From: Bacteroidales bacterium
Lineage (GTDB): Bacteria; Bacteroidota; Bacteroidia; Bacteroidales; UBA932
Reading direction: 5' to 3'
Length of the DNA stretch: 13,835 nucleotides
Assembly: GCA_017556665.1 (NCBI GenBank)
Contig: JAFYMJ010000067.1
Coordinates: 1-13,835, forward strand
The position numbers and the translations under genes were made by a program. The first letter of the stretch is position 1; every line of letters begins with the position of its first letter. The notes under the pieces are model-generated. The model was not told where the DNA came from, made no database searches, and saw only the letters and a list, made by a program, of their open reading frames with translations. Shown piece by piece: positions 6,682 through 13,659 of this stretch.

Positions 6682-7619
6682 AATCTCCGCAAAACTGGAA
6701 AGATTATTCCCTTATAGATTCGGGAAATTTTGAGAAGCTTGAACGCTTTGGTTCATATGTTCTAATAAGGCCAGAACCAAAGGCTCTATGGAAACCCTCT
6801 TTGCCAGAAAAAGAGTGGCTTAATATGGCACATACAAAATTTACTGCAGGGGCAGGTTTTGGCAAAAGTGGCAAGGAAGATACAGGAACCTGGAAGATGC
6901 TTAAAAAAATGCCGGAGCAATGGTATATAAGATATAATCTTCCCGATACAAGTTTTAAGCTTAGGTTGGGACTAACCTCATTCAAGCATGTTGGAGTCTT
7001 TCCGGAGCAGAGCCCCAACTGGAATTTTATATATAAAAACTCTAAGGAGTTGGTGGAGAAGTTCTCTTCTGTAAAGAAAGAGGATGGTTCACCTCTAAAA
7101 CCAAAAGTGCTTAACCTGTTTGCATATACTGGAGCTGCATCGTTGGCTGCACGCTGTGCAGGTGCAGATACAACACATCTGGATTCTGTAAGACAGGTTG
7201 TAACCTGGGCAAGGGGAAATATGGAAAACAGCGGGCTTGACAATATAAGATGGGTTGTAGAAGATGCCCTTAAGTTTGTAAAGAGAGAGGCAAAAAGAGG
7301 CAACAAGTACAATGGGCTTATATTGGATCCTCCAGCTTATGGTCATGGTCCCGACGGAGAAAAATGGAAACTTGATGAACTTCTTTTTGAACTGCTTACC
7401 GAGTGTTCAAAGATAGTTGCCCCTAAAGATGCCTTTATGGTACTTAATCTTTATTCCAACGGATATTCAGCCATGTTGGCAGACACAGCAGTAAGAACCG
7501 CTTTTGACTTGTTGCCAGGAAAAGATAGTGATGTATCACTAACTTGTGGAGAGTTAATGTTAAAAGATAGTTTCAACAAGAATATACCTCTTAGTGTATT
7601 CTCTAGATTACGCAGATAA
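6672..7619 (+). CDS. Class I SAM-dependent methyltransferase (RlmI/RlmK-like)
   Basis: This 315-aa protein has the fold of the COG1092/PF10672-type methyltransferases, most of which modify 23S rRNA. The SAM-binding loop is LNLFAYTGAAS (about 147-157), followed by the acidic D171 and by VVEDALKF near 195-203. LDPPAYG (218-224) is the catalytic-loop motif, in the DPP form typical of this group. The N-terminal part (WKDYSLIDSGNFEKLERFG and beyond) resembles Bacteroidota homologues annotated only as SAM-dependent methyltransferases. No PUA domain is apparent, so the exact target cannot be named. The start at 6672 is chosen because the promoter overlaps all earlier in-frame starts. The stop overlaps the lgt ATG (TAATG), so translation of the two is probably coupled. 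Confidence 0.85.
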   Translation: MFLESPQNWKDYSLIDSGNFEKLERFGSYVLIRPEPKALWKPSLPEKEWLNMAHTKFTAGAGFGKSGKEDTGTWKMLKKMPEQWYIRYNLPDTSFKLRLGLTSFKHVGVFPEQSPNWNFIYKNSKELVEKFSSVKKEDGSPLKPKVLNLFAYTGAASLAARCAGADTTHLDSVRQVVTWARGNMENSGLDNIRWVVEDALKFVKREAKRGNKYNGLILDPPAYGHGPDGEKWKLDELLFELLTECSKIVAPKDAFMVLNLYSNGYSAMLADTAVRTAFDLLPGKDSDVSLTCGELMLKDSFNKNIPLSVFSRLRR

Positions 7620-8626
7620 TGAACAGTTTATTGCAAATAGTCTGGGATGTGAATCCTGTAATTGTTAACATTCCTGCATCTGTGGCAAAAATATGCTGCG
7701 TTGTAATAATGTTGTCAACAATAGTGGGGTCATACCTCTCTACTCGTAAACCAGACGGGATAAAAAAACAGGAATTTTATTATATATCTGCTGTTACACT
7801 TCTTATAGGAGGTGTAATTGCATTCAAAATAGGTTCTCCGGAATTAAGATATTACGGTCTGTTGTTTATGACAGGCTTTGTAATAGGCTACTATATGTTT
7901 GTATGGTTTTTTAAAAGGGAGAATTTGCCAATAAATTTATTGGAAACACTATTGTTCCTATTAATAGGTTGTACAATAATAGGATCAAGGCTGGGGCATG
8001 TGTTATTTTATCAGCCAGACTATTACCTTGCAAATCCTGGCGAGATTTTTAAAGTATGGGAAGGAGGATTGGCCAGTCACGGAGGAACAATTGCCATTAT
8101 GTTGGGAATATGGTGGTATGTAAAGAAATATGGCAAAAAATATGATTTTGATTATTTGTGGCTGTTGGACAGGCTTGCCATAGCAACATCCTTTGCGGCT
8201 ATGTTCATTAGGTTGGGCAATCTTATGAATTCAGAGATTTACGGCAACCAGACAGATCTTCCTTGGGGTTTTGTTTTTGTACATGCCGGTGAAATATTCC
8301 CTAAACACCCAACACAATTGTATGAGGCATTGTGTTATCTGGCAACAGGAGTAATTCTTTTTACTTTGTACAAATATGCAAACAAGAAAATATACAGAGG
8401 ATTACTGTTAGGAATATTCTTTATAGGAATATTTTTCTCAAGATTTATGATTGAGTTTGTAAAAGAGAATCAGGTTAATTTTGAGGAGGGGATGACTTTA
8501 AATATGGGACAGTTGTTGAGTATTCCTTTTGTTATACTTGGAGTCTATCTGATAGCAAGAAGTTTTAAAGTAAAAACTCCGTTTGAAATAGTACGTCCGG
8601 TAAGAGGTAAAGGTAAGATAAAATAA
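7619..8626 (+). CDS. lgt: Prolipoprotein diacylglyceryl transferase
   Basis: Lgt transfers diacylglycerol from phosphatidylglycerol to the lipobox cysteine of prolipoproteins in the inner membrane. The signature is clear: GSRLGHVLFY (122-131), EGGLASHGGT with H154, FIRLGNLMNSEIYG (196-209), HPTQLYEA (230-237) and FSRFMIEFVKENQ (273-285). At 335 aa it is longer than E. coli Lgt (291). The extra length appears to be near the N-terminus: WDVNPVI (9-15) and FKIGSPELRYYGLLF (69-83), usually nearly adjacent, are split by about 55 residues holding two hydrophobic stretches (about 21-40 and 54-70). The ATG overlaps the stop of the methyltransferase by one base. Downstream, a hairpin shared with the convergent smpB follows 1 bp after the stop. 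Confidence 0.95.
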   Translation: MNSLLQIVWDVNPVIVNIPASVAKICCVVIMLSTIVGSYLSTRKPDGIKKQEFYYISAVTLLIGGVIAFKIGSPELRYYGLLFMTGFVIGYYMFVWFFKRENLPINLLETLLFLLIGCTIIGSRLGHVLFYQPDYYLANPGEIFKVWEGGLASHGGTIAIMLGIWWYVKKYGKKYDFDYLWLLDRLAIATSFAAMFIRLGNLMNSEIYGNQTDLPWGFVFVHAGEIFPKHPTQLYEALCYLATGVILFTLYKYANKKIYRGLLLGIFFIGIFFSRFMIEFVKENQVNFEEGMTLNMGQLLSIPFVILGVYLIARSFKVKTPFEIVRPVRGKGKIK

Positions 8627-8651
8627 AGAAAGAGGGTTAGTACCCTCTTTC
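8615..8651 (-). terminator. Terminator of smpB, overlapping its last codons
   Basis: GAAAGAGGGT (8628-8637) pairs perfectly with ACCCTCTTTC (8642-8651) around a 4-base loop, a 10-bp stem. On the minus strand it is followed by TTTATTTTAT, a good terminator. The last four smpB codons form one arm and the smpB stop codon lies mostly in the loop. On the plus strand the hairpin starts 1 bp after the lgt stop but lacks a following T-run, so it would serve lgt less well. Confidence 0.75.
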
Positions 8652-9089
8652 CATATCTCTACGCATATCTTTCTCCTTAATGGAGTTGCGTTTGTCGTAC
8701 TCTTTCTTTCCTTTTGCAAGTGAAATGTTAAGTTTTGCGTATCCGTTCTCTGCTATAAACAGGCGTGTAGCAACAATAGTAAGCCCTTTCTCTTTAGTTG
8801 CACGTTCAAGTTTTCTAAGCTCTTTTCTGTTCAGCAGCAGTTTGCGGTCTCTGCGCGGGTCGTGTACATTGTATGAGCCCCACCAGTATTCTGCAATGTG
8901 CATATTCTTTACATAAAGCTCATTCCTTACAAAATAGCAATAGCTGTCTACAAGAGAAGCTTTACCAGCTCTTATAGACTTAATCTCTGTACCTGTAAGT
9001 ACAATTCCTGCAGTATAGTTATCCAGAAACTCGTACTCAAAAGAGGCACGTCTGTTTTTTATCTCTATTTTACTTTTAGCTTTAGGCAT
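8637..9089 (-). CDS. smpB: SsrA (tmRNA)-binding protein
   Basis: SmpB binds tmRNA and brings it to ribosomes stalled without a stop codon for trans-translation. The 150-aa product has the family landmarks: [37 protein letters not shown] in the N-terminal barrel (including the [11 protein letters not shown] motif), NMHIAEY, then [16 protein letters not shown]. The basic C-terminal tail ([12 protein letters not shown] onward) enters the mRNA channel. The frame remains open upstream to 9167, but [12 protein letters not shown] is the family-like start, and the predicted -7 element sits directly before it, so 9089 is chosen. This leaves a leader of only a few bases. tmRNA itself is not in the window. 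Confidence 0.96.
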   Translation of the reverse strand: MPKAKSKIEIKNRRASFEYEFLDNYTAGIVLTGTEIKSIRAGKASLVDSYCYFVRNELYVKNMHIAEYWWGSYNVHDPRRDRKLLLNRKELRKLERATKEKGLTIVATRLFIAENGYAKLNISLAKGKKEYDKRNSIKEKDMRRDMERGY

Positions 9090-9096
9090 AATGGCA

Positions 9097-9104
9097 CAAA
9101 TGTA
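9097..9104 (-). promoter_or_regulatory. -7 element of the smpB promoter
   Basis: The minus strand reads TACATTTG, an exact TAnnTTTG, 7 bp before the ATG at 9089. Transcription would begin about 1-4 bases from the start codon, so the mRNA would be nearly leaderless. Its -33 position would fall on the start region of miaA. No good TTTG is seen there. Confidence 0.6.
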
Positions 9105-9115
9105 GTAAAAAAAAC

Positions 9116-9123
9116 TAACTTTG
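9116..9123 (+). promoter_or_regulatory. -7 element of the miaA operon promoter
   Basis: TAACTTTG is an exact TAnnTTTG only 11 bp from the divergent smpB -7 element. Transcription would begin near 9127-9130, on or just before the first miaA ATG. The -33 region would overlap the smpB start region and has no clear TTTG. RNA polymerase probably cannot occupy both promoters at once. Confidence 0.6.
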
Positions 9124-9126
9124 TAG

Positions 9127-10041
9127 ATGACTATGGATATTATAAAAACATTACTTAAGCAAGACAATTATGATGCTCTATGCGTGCTTGGGCCTACTGC
9201 AAGTGGCAAAACCAGGTACGCGGTTGCACTTGCACGCTATTTGGGAGAATCTGGCAAGGTGTGTGAAATTTTGTCGGCCGACAGCAGACAAGTGTATAGA
9301 GGAATGGATATTGGAACAGGTAAGGATATGGAGGAGTATGGAGAGATTCCTGTGCACTTGGTTGATATTGTAGATGCCGGTACAAAATACAATATCTTTG
9401 AGTACCAGAGAGATTTTTCCCAGGCATATTCAGATATTTTAAGTAGAGGTGCGTTCCCTATTATCTGTGGCGGTTCAGGTTTGTATATAGAGGCTGCAAC
9501 AAGAGGTTATGAGTTGGTTGAGGTTAAACCAAATGAGCAGTTGAGGGCTGAGTTGGAGCCTAAACCAATGGAAGAGCTTATTGATATCTTAACCAAATTA
9601 AAGGCAGAAAAGGGAGACAAACCACATAACCATACAGATTTTGATACAAAAAAAAGGGTAATAAGGGCAATTGAGATTGAGATGGCAGAGGCAGATTTGG
9701 CAACCCCAAAGCTAACATTGCCTAATAAAACTCTTTTTATAGGGGTAGATGTGGATAGGGATACCAGAAACCAAAGAATAGACAAAAGACTAAAAGCACG
9801 TCTTAATGAGGGGATGGTAGAAGAGGTAAAAAGTCTGCTTGACAGTGGAATAAAACCAGAGGACCTTATATACTATGGACTTGAGTATAAATTTGTAACC
9901 CAGTATCATATTGGAGAGTTAACATATTCTCAAATGGAAGAGGGGCTGGCAGTTGCAATTCATCAGTTTGCAAAAAGGCAGATGACATGGTTTAGAGGGA
10001 TGGAACGTAAAGGGGTAAATATAAATTGGATTAAAATATAG
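9127..10041 (+). CDS. miaA: tRNA dimethylallyltransferase
   Basis: MiaA adds a dimethylallyl group from DMAPP to N6 of A37 in tRNAs that read UNN codons. The 304-aa protein has the P-loop LGPTASGKT (21-29), the [19 protein letters not shown] block (48-66) that holds the catalytic Asp and substrate residues, [23 protein letters not shown], and the C-terminal [11 protein letters not shown]. The GLEYKF segment replaces the more common IGYKE, which suggests the second (MiaA2-like) paralogue type found in Bacteroidota. Two starts are possible, ATG at 9127 and at 9133; the predicted transcription start near 9127-9130 makes 9133 a real alternative. The SGNH hydrolase gene starts 2 bp after the stop. 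Confidence 0.94.
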   Translation: MTMDIIKTLLKQDNYDALCVLGPTASGKTRYAVALARYLGESGKVCEILSADSRQVYRGMDIGTGKDMEEYGEIPVHLVDIVDAGTKYNIFEYQRDFSQAYSDILSRGAFPIICGGSGLYIEAATRGYELVEVKPNEQLRAELEPKPMEELIDILTKLKAEKGDKPHNHTDFDTKKRVIRAIEIEMAEADLATPKLTLPNKTLFIGVDVDRDTRNQRIDKRLKARLNEGMVEEVKSLLDSGIKPEDLIYYGLEYKFVTQYHIGELTYSQMEEGLAVAIHQFAKRQMTWFRGMERKGVNINWIKI

Positions 10042-10043
10042 AG

Positions 10044-11255
10044 ATGAAAAATTTTCGTAATCTTTTGTGTGTAGCAGTTATGTTAATTGTAACTGCCAAT
10101 GTTTTTGCTCAAAAAGCGTCTGAATTGGTTTATACAGATGTGGCTGAGCTAATTAAAAATGGGACAGTGCAAATCTTAGGTAAAGGTTTTGATAATGGAG
10201 CCGACAGTTTGCTGTATGCAAGACTCCCAGCAGATATGCAAGGCAAGATTAGAAAAGCAGTTATAGATTTAGGTAGAAACAGTGCCGGTATAGCTATAAG
10301 ATTCAGTACAAATGCCAAATGCATTGGTGCCCAGTGGACCCTTGTGAACAACTTTAATATGGCACACATGCCTGGTACAGGTATTAGAGGTTTGGATATC
10401 TATTCTTACTCAGAGAGTGGGGAATGGGCATTTGTTGGTACAGCACAGCCTAATGGAAAGAATTCAAGGAATGTGTTTATAAGAAGAATGGAGGGTAAGG
10501 ATACAGATTATATAATGTACCTTCCTTTGTATGATGGAATAAAAATATTGTCTATTGGAGTTGATAGTGGAGCTGTTATAAAAGCCCCTATAAATAACGT
10601 TTTGTTGCCAAGTGACCAGAGGAAACCAATTGTGGTTTATGGTACAAGCGTAACTCAGGGCGGTTGTGCTAGCAGACCGGGTCTGGTTTACACATCTGTT
10701 TTAGGGAGAAAAATGAACAGAGAGTTCATAAATCTTGGCTTTAGCGGCAATGGTAGAATGGACAAGATAATGGCAGACAAAATTGCTACAATTGATGCAA
10801 GTGCGTATGTGATAGATTGTCTGGGAAATTGCAACTACAATATAATAAAGGACAGTACAGATTACTTTATTAGAAAGATTGCTTCTGAGAATCCAGATGT
10901 ACCTGTTTATATGATAAGTAATTATTATTATCCGTATCAGCATGCCGATAAGCAATTCAGAATTGATCTTACAGACGAGAATGCACTTTGGTATGCCAAA
11001 TATCTTAAATTTAGAAAAGAGGGGTTGAATAATCTTAGATTCATAAGTGTGAATGGTGTAAAAATGGTACCCCAGGAGGGTGATGTAAAGTTGTCGGAGA
11101 ATCCTAAGACAAAACATATAGATTTGAGTGGAGATTTAAAGAAATCTGCTGCAGGTCCCGATAATGAGAGTACAGTAGATGGAGTGCATCTTACAGATGT
11201 AGGATTTTTGAGATTGGCAGAGTTTTTATATAAAGAGTTAAAAGAGATTAAGTAG
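10044..11255 (+). CDS. Secreted SGNH/GDSL-type hydrolase
   Basis: This 403-aa exported protein begins with a signal peptide (basic MKNFR, hydrophobic to about residue 20, probable cleavage at VFA-Q after 22). An all-beta N-terminal domain of about 165 residues is followed by an SGNH hydrolase domain. Block I is VVYGTSVTQGG with nucleophile S202 (GTS in place of GDS), block II is NLGFSGNGRMD with N236, block III is DCLGNCN (259-264), and block V is VDGVHLTDVGF with D379 and H382. Proteins of this layout are often carbohydrate esterases, but no substrate can be named from sequence. The gene is 2 bp after miaA and 1 bp before the tRNA-editing gene, so it is co-transcribed with two tRNA-related genes despite acting outside the cytoplasm. 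Confidence 0.87.
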   Translation: MKNFRNLLCVAVMLIVTANVFAQKASELVYTDVAELIKNGTVQILGKGFDNGADSLLYARLPADMQGKIRKAVIDLGRNSAGIAIRFSTNAKCIGAQWTLVNNFNMAHMPGTGIRGLDIYSYSESGEWAFVGTAQPNGKNSRNVFIRRMEGKDTDYIMYLPLYDGIKILSIGVDSGAVIKAPINNVLLPSDQRKPIVVYGTSVTQGGCASRPGLVYTSVLGRKMNREFINLGFSGNGRMDKIMADKIATIDASAYVIDCLGNCNYNIIKDSTDYFIRKIASENPDVPVYMISNYYYPYQHADKQFRIDLTDENALWYAKYLKFRKEGLNNLRFISVNGVKMVPQEGDVKLSENPKTKHIDLSGDLKKSAAGPDNESTVDGVHLTDVGFLRLAEFLYKELKEIK

Positions 11256-11256
11256 T

Positions 11257-11781
11257 ATGGAGACAGAGATGGCTGCGCAAATGGAGCGTAGGAAAAAAGT
11301 ATTGGATACATTAAATGAGTGGGGGATTCCTTATACTATGTATGAGCATCCACCATTGCCAACAATAGAGATAGCTTTGGAGTATTGGAAAGATATAACC
11401 GCTACCCATTGCAAGAATCTGTTTTTTAGAAACCACAAGGGTAATAAACATTATCTTGTAGTATTTGAGTGTCATAACCAGATGGCTATTCATCAAATAG
11501 AAAAAATGCTCAAGCAAGGAAAACTTAGCTTTGCATCTGAGCAGCGCATGGAGAAGTACCTTGGTCTTAAACCCGGATCTGTTTCCCCTTTTGGCCTGAT
11601 AAACGATACAAACAAAGAGGTAAAGCTCTTTTTAGATAAGAACTTGCAGGATGCCCAGCTTTTGAGCTTCCATCCAAATGACAATACCGCATCATTAGTT
11701 GTAAAAAACAGCGATTTTATAAACTTTCTGTCTCATTGGGGCGGGGAATATGAGTTCCTGGATTTGTATGAGAATCAGTAA
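11257..11781 (+). CDS. ProX-type prolyl-tRNA editing protein (YbaK/INS domain)
   Basis: This 174-aa protein is a stand-alone editing domain of the YbaK/ProX (INS) superfamily, which hydrolyses mischarged tRNAPro, most likely Ala-tRNAPro. Visible family segments are YEHPPLPTIEIA (29-40), CKNLFFRNHKGNKHYLVV (52-69, with the likely functional K53), KLSFASEQRMEKYLGL (89-104), LKPGSVSPFGLIND (104-117) and SFHPNDNTASLVV (137-149). The length is normal for the family (prdX or proX in annotations). ATGs at 11257, 11269 and 11281 are in frame; the first is only 1 bp after the preceding stop and is chosen for coupling. The last 65 bases are also read on the other strand as the end of the convergent regulator gene. 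No terminator is seen after the stop. Confidence 0.92.
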   Translation: METEMAAQMERRKKVLDTLNEWGIPYTMYEHPPLPTIEIALEYWKDITATHCKNLFFRNHKGNKHYLVVFECHNQMAIHQIEKMLKQGKLSFASEQRMEKYLGLKPGSVSPFGLINDTNKEVKLFLDKNLQDAQLLSFHPNDNTASLVVKNSDFINFLSHWGGEYEFLDLYENQ

Positions 11782-13408
11782 GGGTGTCTACTAAATTCCT
11801 TATATAAATATCGAGATTTGTTGAATTTGGGCATATATTCAGTTTTCGGCGAATTTCGGTATTTATGTTATAGTGAGAACTAGTGTTCATATAGACTCCT
11901 GCATCTTTAATTTTAAGGCCTATGGCATAAAGACAACAATAGCCAATTTCCATTAATGTAAGGTTGTGGCTTTTAAGGTACTCTATAAATTGGGGATGGC
12001 TAATCTCGTAAACTTTAATATTAGAGGTAATAAAATTGGACCTTTCACTCAAAAGGGTGATAATTTCTTTGTGTGCCTTTATTTCTCGCTTTTCTTTGTT
12101 GGATATGTTTGCTACAAAGAAATTGTTAAGCAAATTAAGCCGTTGTAACAAGATATTTCTGGAATTTTGTAATATAGAGTTGTTTGATTGTAATATTTCT
12201 TCTAGTTTGGATTTTTCTGATTCCAATATAGAGTATTTAAGACCAAGTAGCTCTTTTTCTGTTTTTCTGCGATTTTGAAGATGTTTAATATATATGTAGA
12301 TGCATAATATTGACACCAGTAGTATAACAATAATTAAAAAACTTACAATTTTGTGTGTTTTTTCTTTCTGGAGTTCAATCTCCATTTGAAATTTATTTTC
12401 CACAAATTTGGTATTGCTCTTAAATATGACTAAATCAATAGAATCACTAAACTTTAAGTATAGTTTATAACTTTTAAGTGCAGTGTCTGAATCTCCAATT
12501 GATTCATATAATTGAGATTTTAGAGCATGATATCTAACTTTTTTTATACCATTTCTTTTTTCGTATTTTTTTATTGCCTCTACCGATTTTGCATAATTCC
12601 CTATTTTGTAATATCCAATAGCTATATCTAGCCAATTAATGGTATCCTCATTAACATTTTGTATATATTCAGTAATGTATTTTTCAACATCCTCTTTGGA
12701 CCCATTTAAATAACTGATCATTATGTAAACCCAATAATATCTAGATAATTGAGAGTTGTCCATATTATTTTTTTGACCAATTGATTTCTCAATCTCGTTT
12801 AATATATTCATAGCTTCATTAAGTTCTCGTAGTAGGAGATAACCATTGGCAGCATGTAGTAGGGCATTAATTTTAGATTTGTTCCTATTTGATATTTCAA
12901 ATAAATGTGCAGCTTGCAACATATCGGAGCAGAATCCGTTATAATCATATATATCATTGTTAATTAATCCTTTAGAAAAGAAAACCCGAGCCATAGTTAA
13001 AGTATCGTGGGGATATTTATTCAAATATATTCCTTTAACATAGCATTCCATTGCAGATTCATTATTCCCTATATTTTTATAGATTCTTCCTGTATAGTAT
13101 AGCGTTCTTAATCTGTCGGTATAGCTTCCATTTTCCTTGTAATAATCAATGGCAGGCTGTATAACTGAGAAATCTGTCATATCTACATAATTCTTATCTA
13201 AAGCCATTGACATAAGAAGTGCATGTTTAGCCCTGTCTCTTTTATTGGTAAGGGCTGTTGGTTCAATTTTTTTTAAAGCATACAAGGCACTATCGGGTAG
13301 AGTTTCTATGTATGAATCTATTTCATTAAGATATTTATTGACATTGTTTTCTGTATTGCACGCAAGAAATACTAGGCATGTAATAAATAAAATGTAAAAA
13401 ATTTTCAT
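11717..13408 (-). CDS. Membrane TPR lipoprotein with cytoplasmic HTH (putative transcriptional regulator)
   Basis: The 563-aa protein starts with a short lipoprotein-like signal (MKIFYILFITCLVFLAC, C17 the candidate lipidated residue; the -3 Phe makes the lipobox imperfect). A helical region of about residues 20-345 holds TPR-like units, for example RTLYYTGRIYKNIGNNESAMECY (101-123) and AIGYYKIGNYAKSVEAIKKYE (263-283). A transmembrane helix follows at about 354-374, then a coiled coil (about 378-412), and a C-terminal helix-turn-helix-like domain (about 483-530) with LTLMEIGYCCLYAIGL and HYNINTEIRRKL. This resembles the Bacteroidales regulators that sense in the periplasm and bind DNA in the cytoplasm. 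The start at 13408 is chosen over an in-frame ATG at 13486 because it gives the signal peptide and lies after the promoter. The last 20 residues overlap proX antisense. The target is unknown; the divergent gene is the obvious candidate. Confidence 0.82.
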   Translation of the reverse strand: MKIFYILFITCLVFLACNTENNVNKYLNEIDSYIETLPDSALYALKKIEPTALTNKRDRAKHALLMSMALDKNYVDMTDFSVIQPAIDYYKENGSYTDRLRTLYYTGRIYKNIGNNESAMECYVKGIYLNKYPHDTLTMARVFFSKGLINNDIYDYNGFCSDMLQAAHLFEISNRNKSKINALLHAANGYLLLRELNEAMNILNEIEKSIGQKNNMDNSQLSRYYWVYIMISYLNGSKEDVEKYITEYIQNVNEDTINWLDIAIGYYKIGNYAKSVEAIKKYEKRNGIKKVRYHALKSQLYESIGDSDTALKSYKLYLKFSDSIDLVIFKSNTKFVENKFQMEIELQKEKTHKIVSFLIIVILLVSILCIYIYIKHLQNRRKTEKELLGLKYSILESEKSKLEEILQSNNSILQNSRNILLQRLNLLNNFFVANISNKEKREIKAHKEIITLLSERSNFITSNIKVYEISHPQFIEYLKSHNLTLMEIGYCCLYAIGLKIKDAGVYMNTSSHYNINTEIRRKLNICPNSTNLDIYIRNLVDTLTDSHTNPGTHIPRPNETESL

Positions 13409-13440
13409 GGGATTTATTGTTGTAGATATGACAAAGTAAA

Positions 13441-13448
13441 CAAATTTA
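13441..13448 (-). promoter_or_regulatory. -7 element of the regulator gene promoter
   Basis: The minus strand reads TAAATTTG, an exact TAnnTTTG, giving a leader of roughly 30 nt to the ATG at 13408. A second candidate overlaps nearby: TTACTTTG (13432-13439, one mismatch) with an ATTG about 20 bp upstream. The sequence does not decide between them. Confidence 0.5.
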
Positions 13449-13487
13449 TTCTTAAGTACACAATAAAATATTGGATAAAATAGCAAA

Positions 13488-13581
13488 ATTAAACTTTTGA
13501 AAATTACCTATATAAATAATTTTATAACATGCAGAAATAGAGCATGTTACAGTGTTAGGAAAATTAGAATATTAAACTTTT
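13488..13581 (+). repeat. Direct repeat ATTAAACTTTT (two copies)
   Basis: The 11-mer ATTAAACTTTT occurs at 13488-13498 and again at 13571-13581, on the same strand 83 bp apart, within the divergent regulator/exported-protein interval. The second copy is part of the TAAACT/AGTTTA palindrome. The region is very AT-rich, so chance is possible, but the position suits a regulatory pair. Confidence 0.35.
13525..13549. promoter_or_regulatory. Inverted repeat, candidate operator
   Basis: TAACATGC (13525-13532) and GCATGTTA (13542-13549) form a perfect 8-bp inverted repeat with a 9-base spacer, so the half-sites are 17 bp apart centre to centre. There is no T-tract on the plus strand and no gene running into it, so it is unlikely to be a terminator. 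It is centred about 63 bp upstream of the predicted start of transcription of the exported-protein gene, a position suited to an activator. Confidence 0.45.
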
Positions 13582-13595
13582 AGTTTATAGCTTTG
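13564..13595 (+). promoter_or_regulatory. Promoter of the exported-protein gene, with palindrome in the spacer
   Basis: TTAG at 13564-13567 (-33, 3 of 4) is separated by 20 bp from TAGCTTTG at 13588-13595, an exact TAnnTTTG. The palindrome TAAACT-TTT-AGTTTA (13573-13587) fills the spacer and abuts the -7 element, where a bound protein would block or reshape polymerase binding. Transcription would start near 13600 and give a leader of about 60 nt to the ATG at 13660. Confidence 0.55.
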
Positions 13596-13659
13596 CAATG
13601 ATTTAATACATAATTGTCCCCTTCCCTGTTAGTAATTGTTAAACACAAACCATAGATGT

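Larger units (their letters stand above)
13409..13659. other. Divergent intergenic region
   Basis: This 251-bp interval is the longest gene-free stretch. It is very AT-rich and holds the regulator promoter (near 13441), an 8-bp inverted repeat (13525-13549), a palindrome within the promoter of the exported-protein gene (13573-13595), and two copies of an 11-mer. No RNA gene or open frame with a recognisable product is seen in it. Confidence 0.6.

Noticed and set aside
6704..7312. 202-codon antisense open frame within the methyltransferase gene
   Set aside because: No recognisable domain, start context or promoter; it is opposite a clear enzyme gene and looks like a shadow frame.
9090..9167. 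In-frame N-terminal extension of SmpB, overlapping miaA
   Set aside because: SmpB proteins start near MPKAKSK, and the -7 element at 9097-9104 lies inside the extension.
10701..11311. Two antisense open frames (138 and 124 codons) opposite the SGNH hydrolase
   Set aside because: Their composition is typical of shadow reading and they have no promoter or family similarity; the sense strand carries clear catalytic blocks.
11650..11716. Possible terminator for the regulator inside proX
   Set aside because: Only a weak AAAA/TTTT pairing followed by T6, and a GGATG/CATCC pair without a T-run, are present; neither is convincing.
11885..12278. Small plus-strand frames opposite the regulator
   Set aside because: They are short, have no recognisable motif and lie opposite a long protein with coherent domains.
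13409..13486. In-frame N-terminal extension of the TPR regulator
   Set aside because: Starting at 13408 yields a lipoprotein-like signal peptide, and the promoter element at 13441-13448 lies inside the extension.
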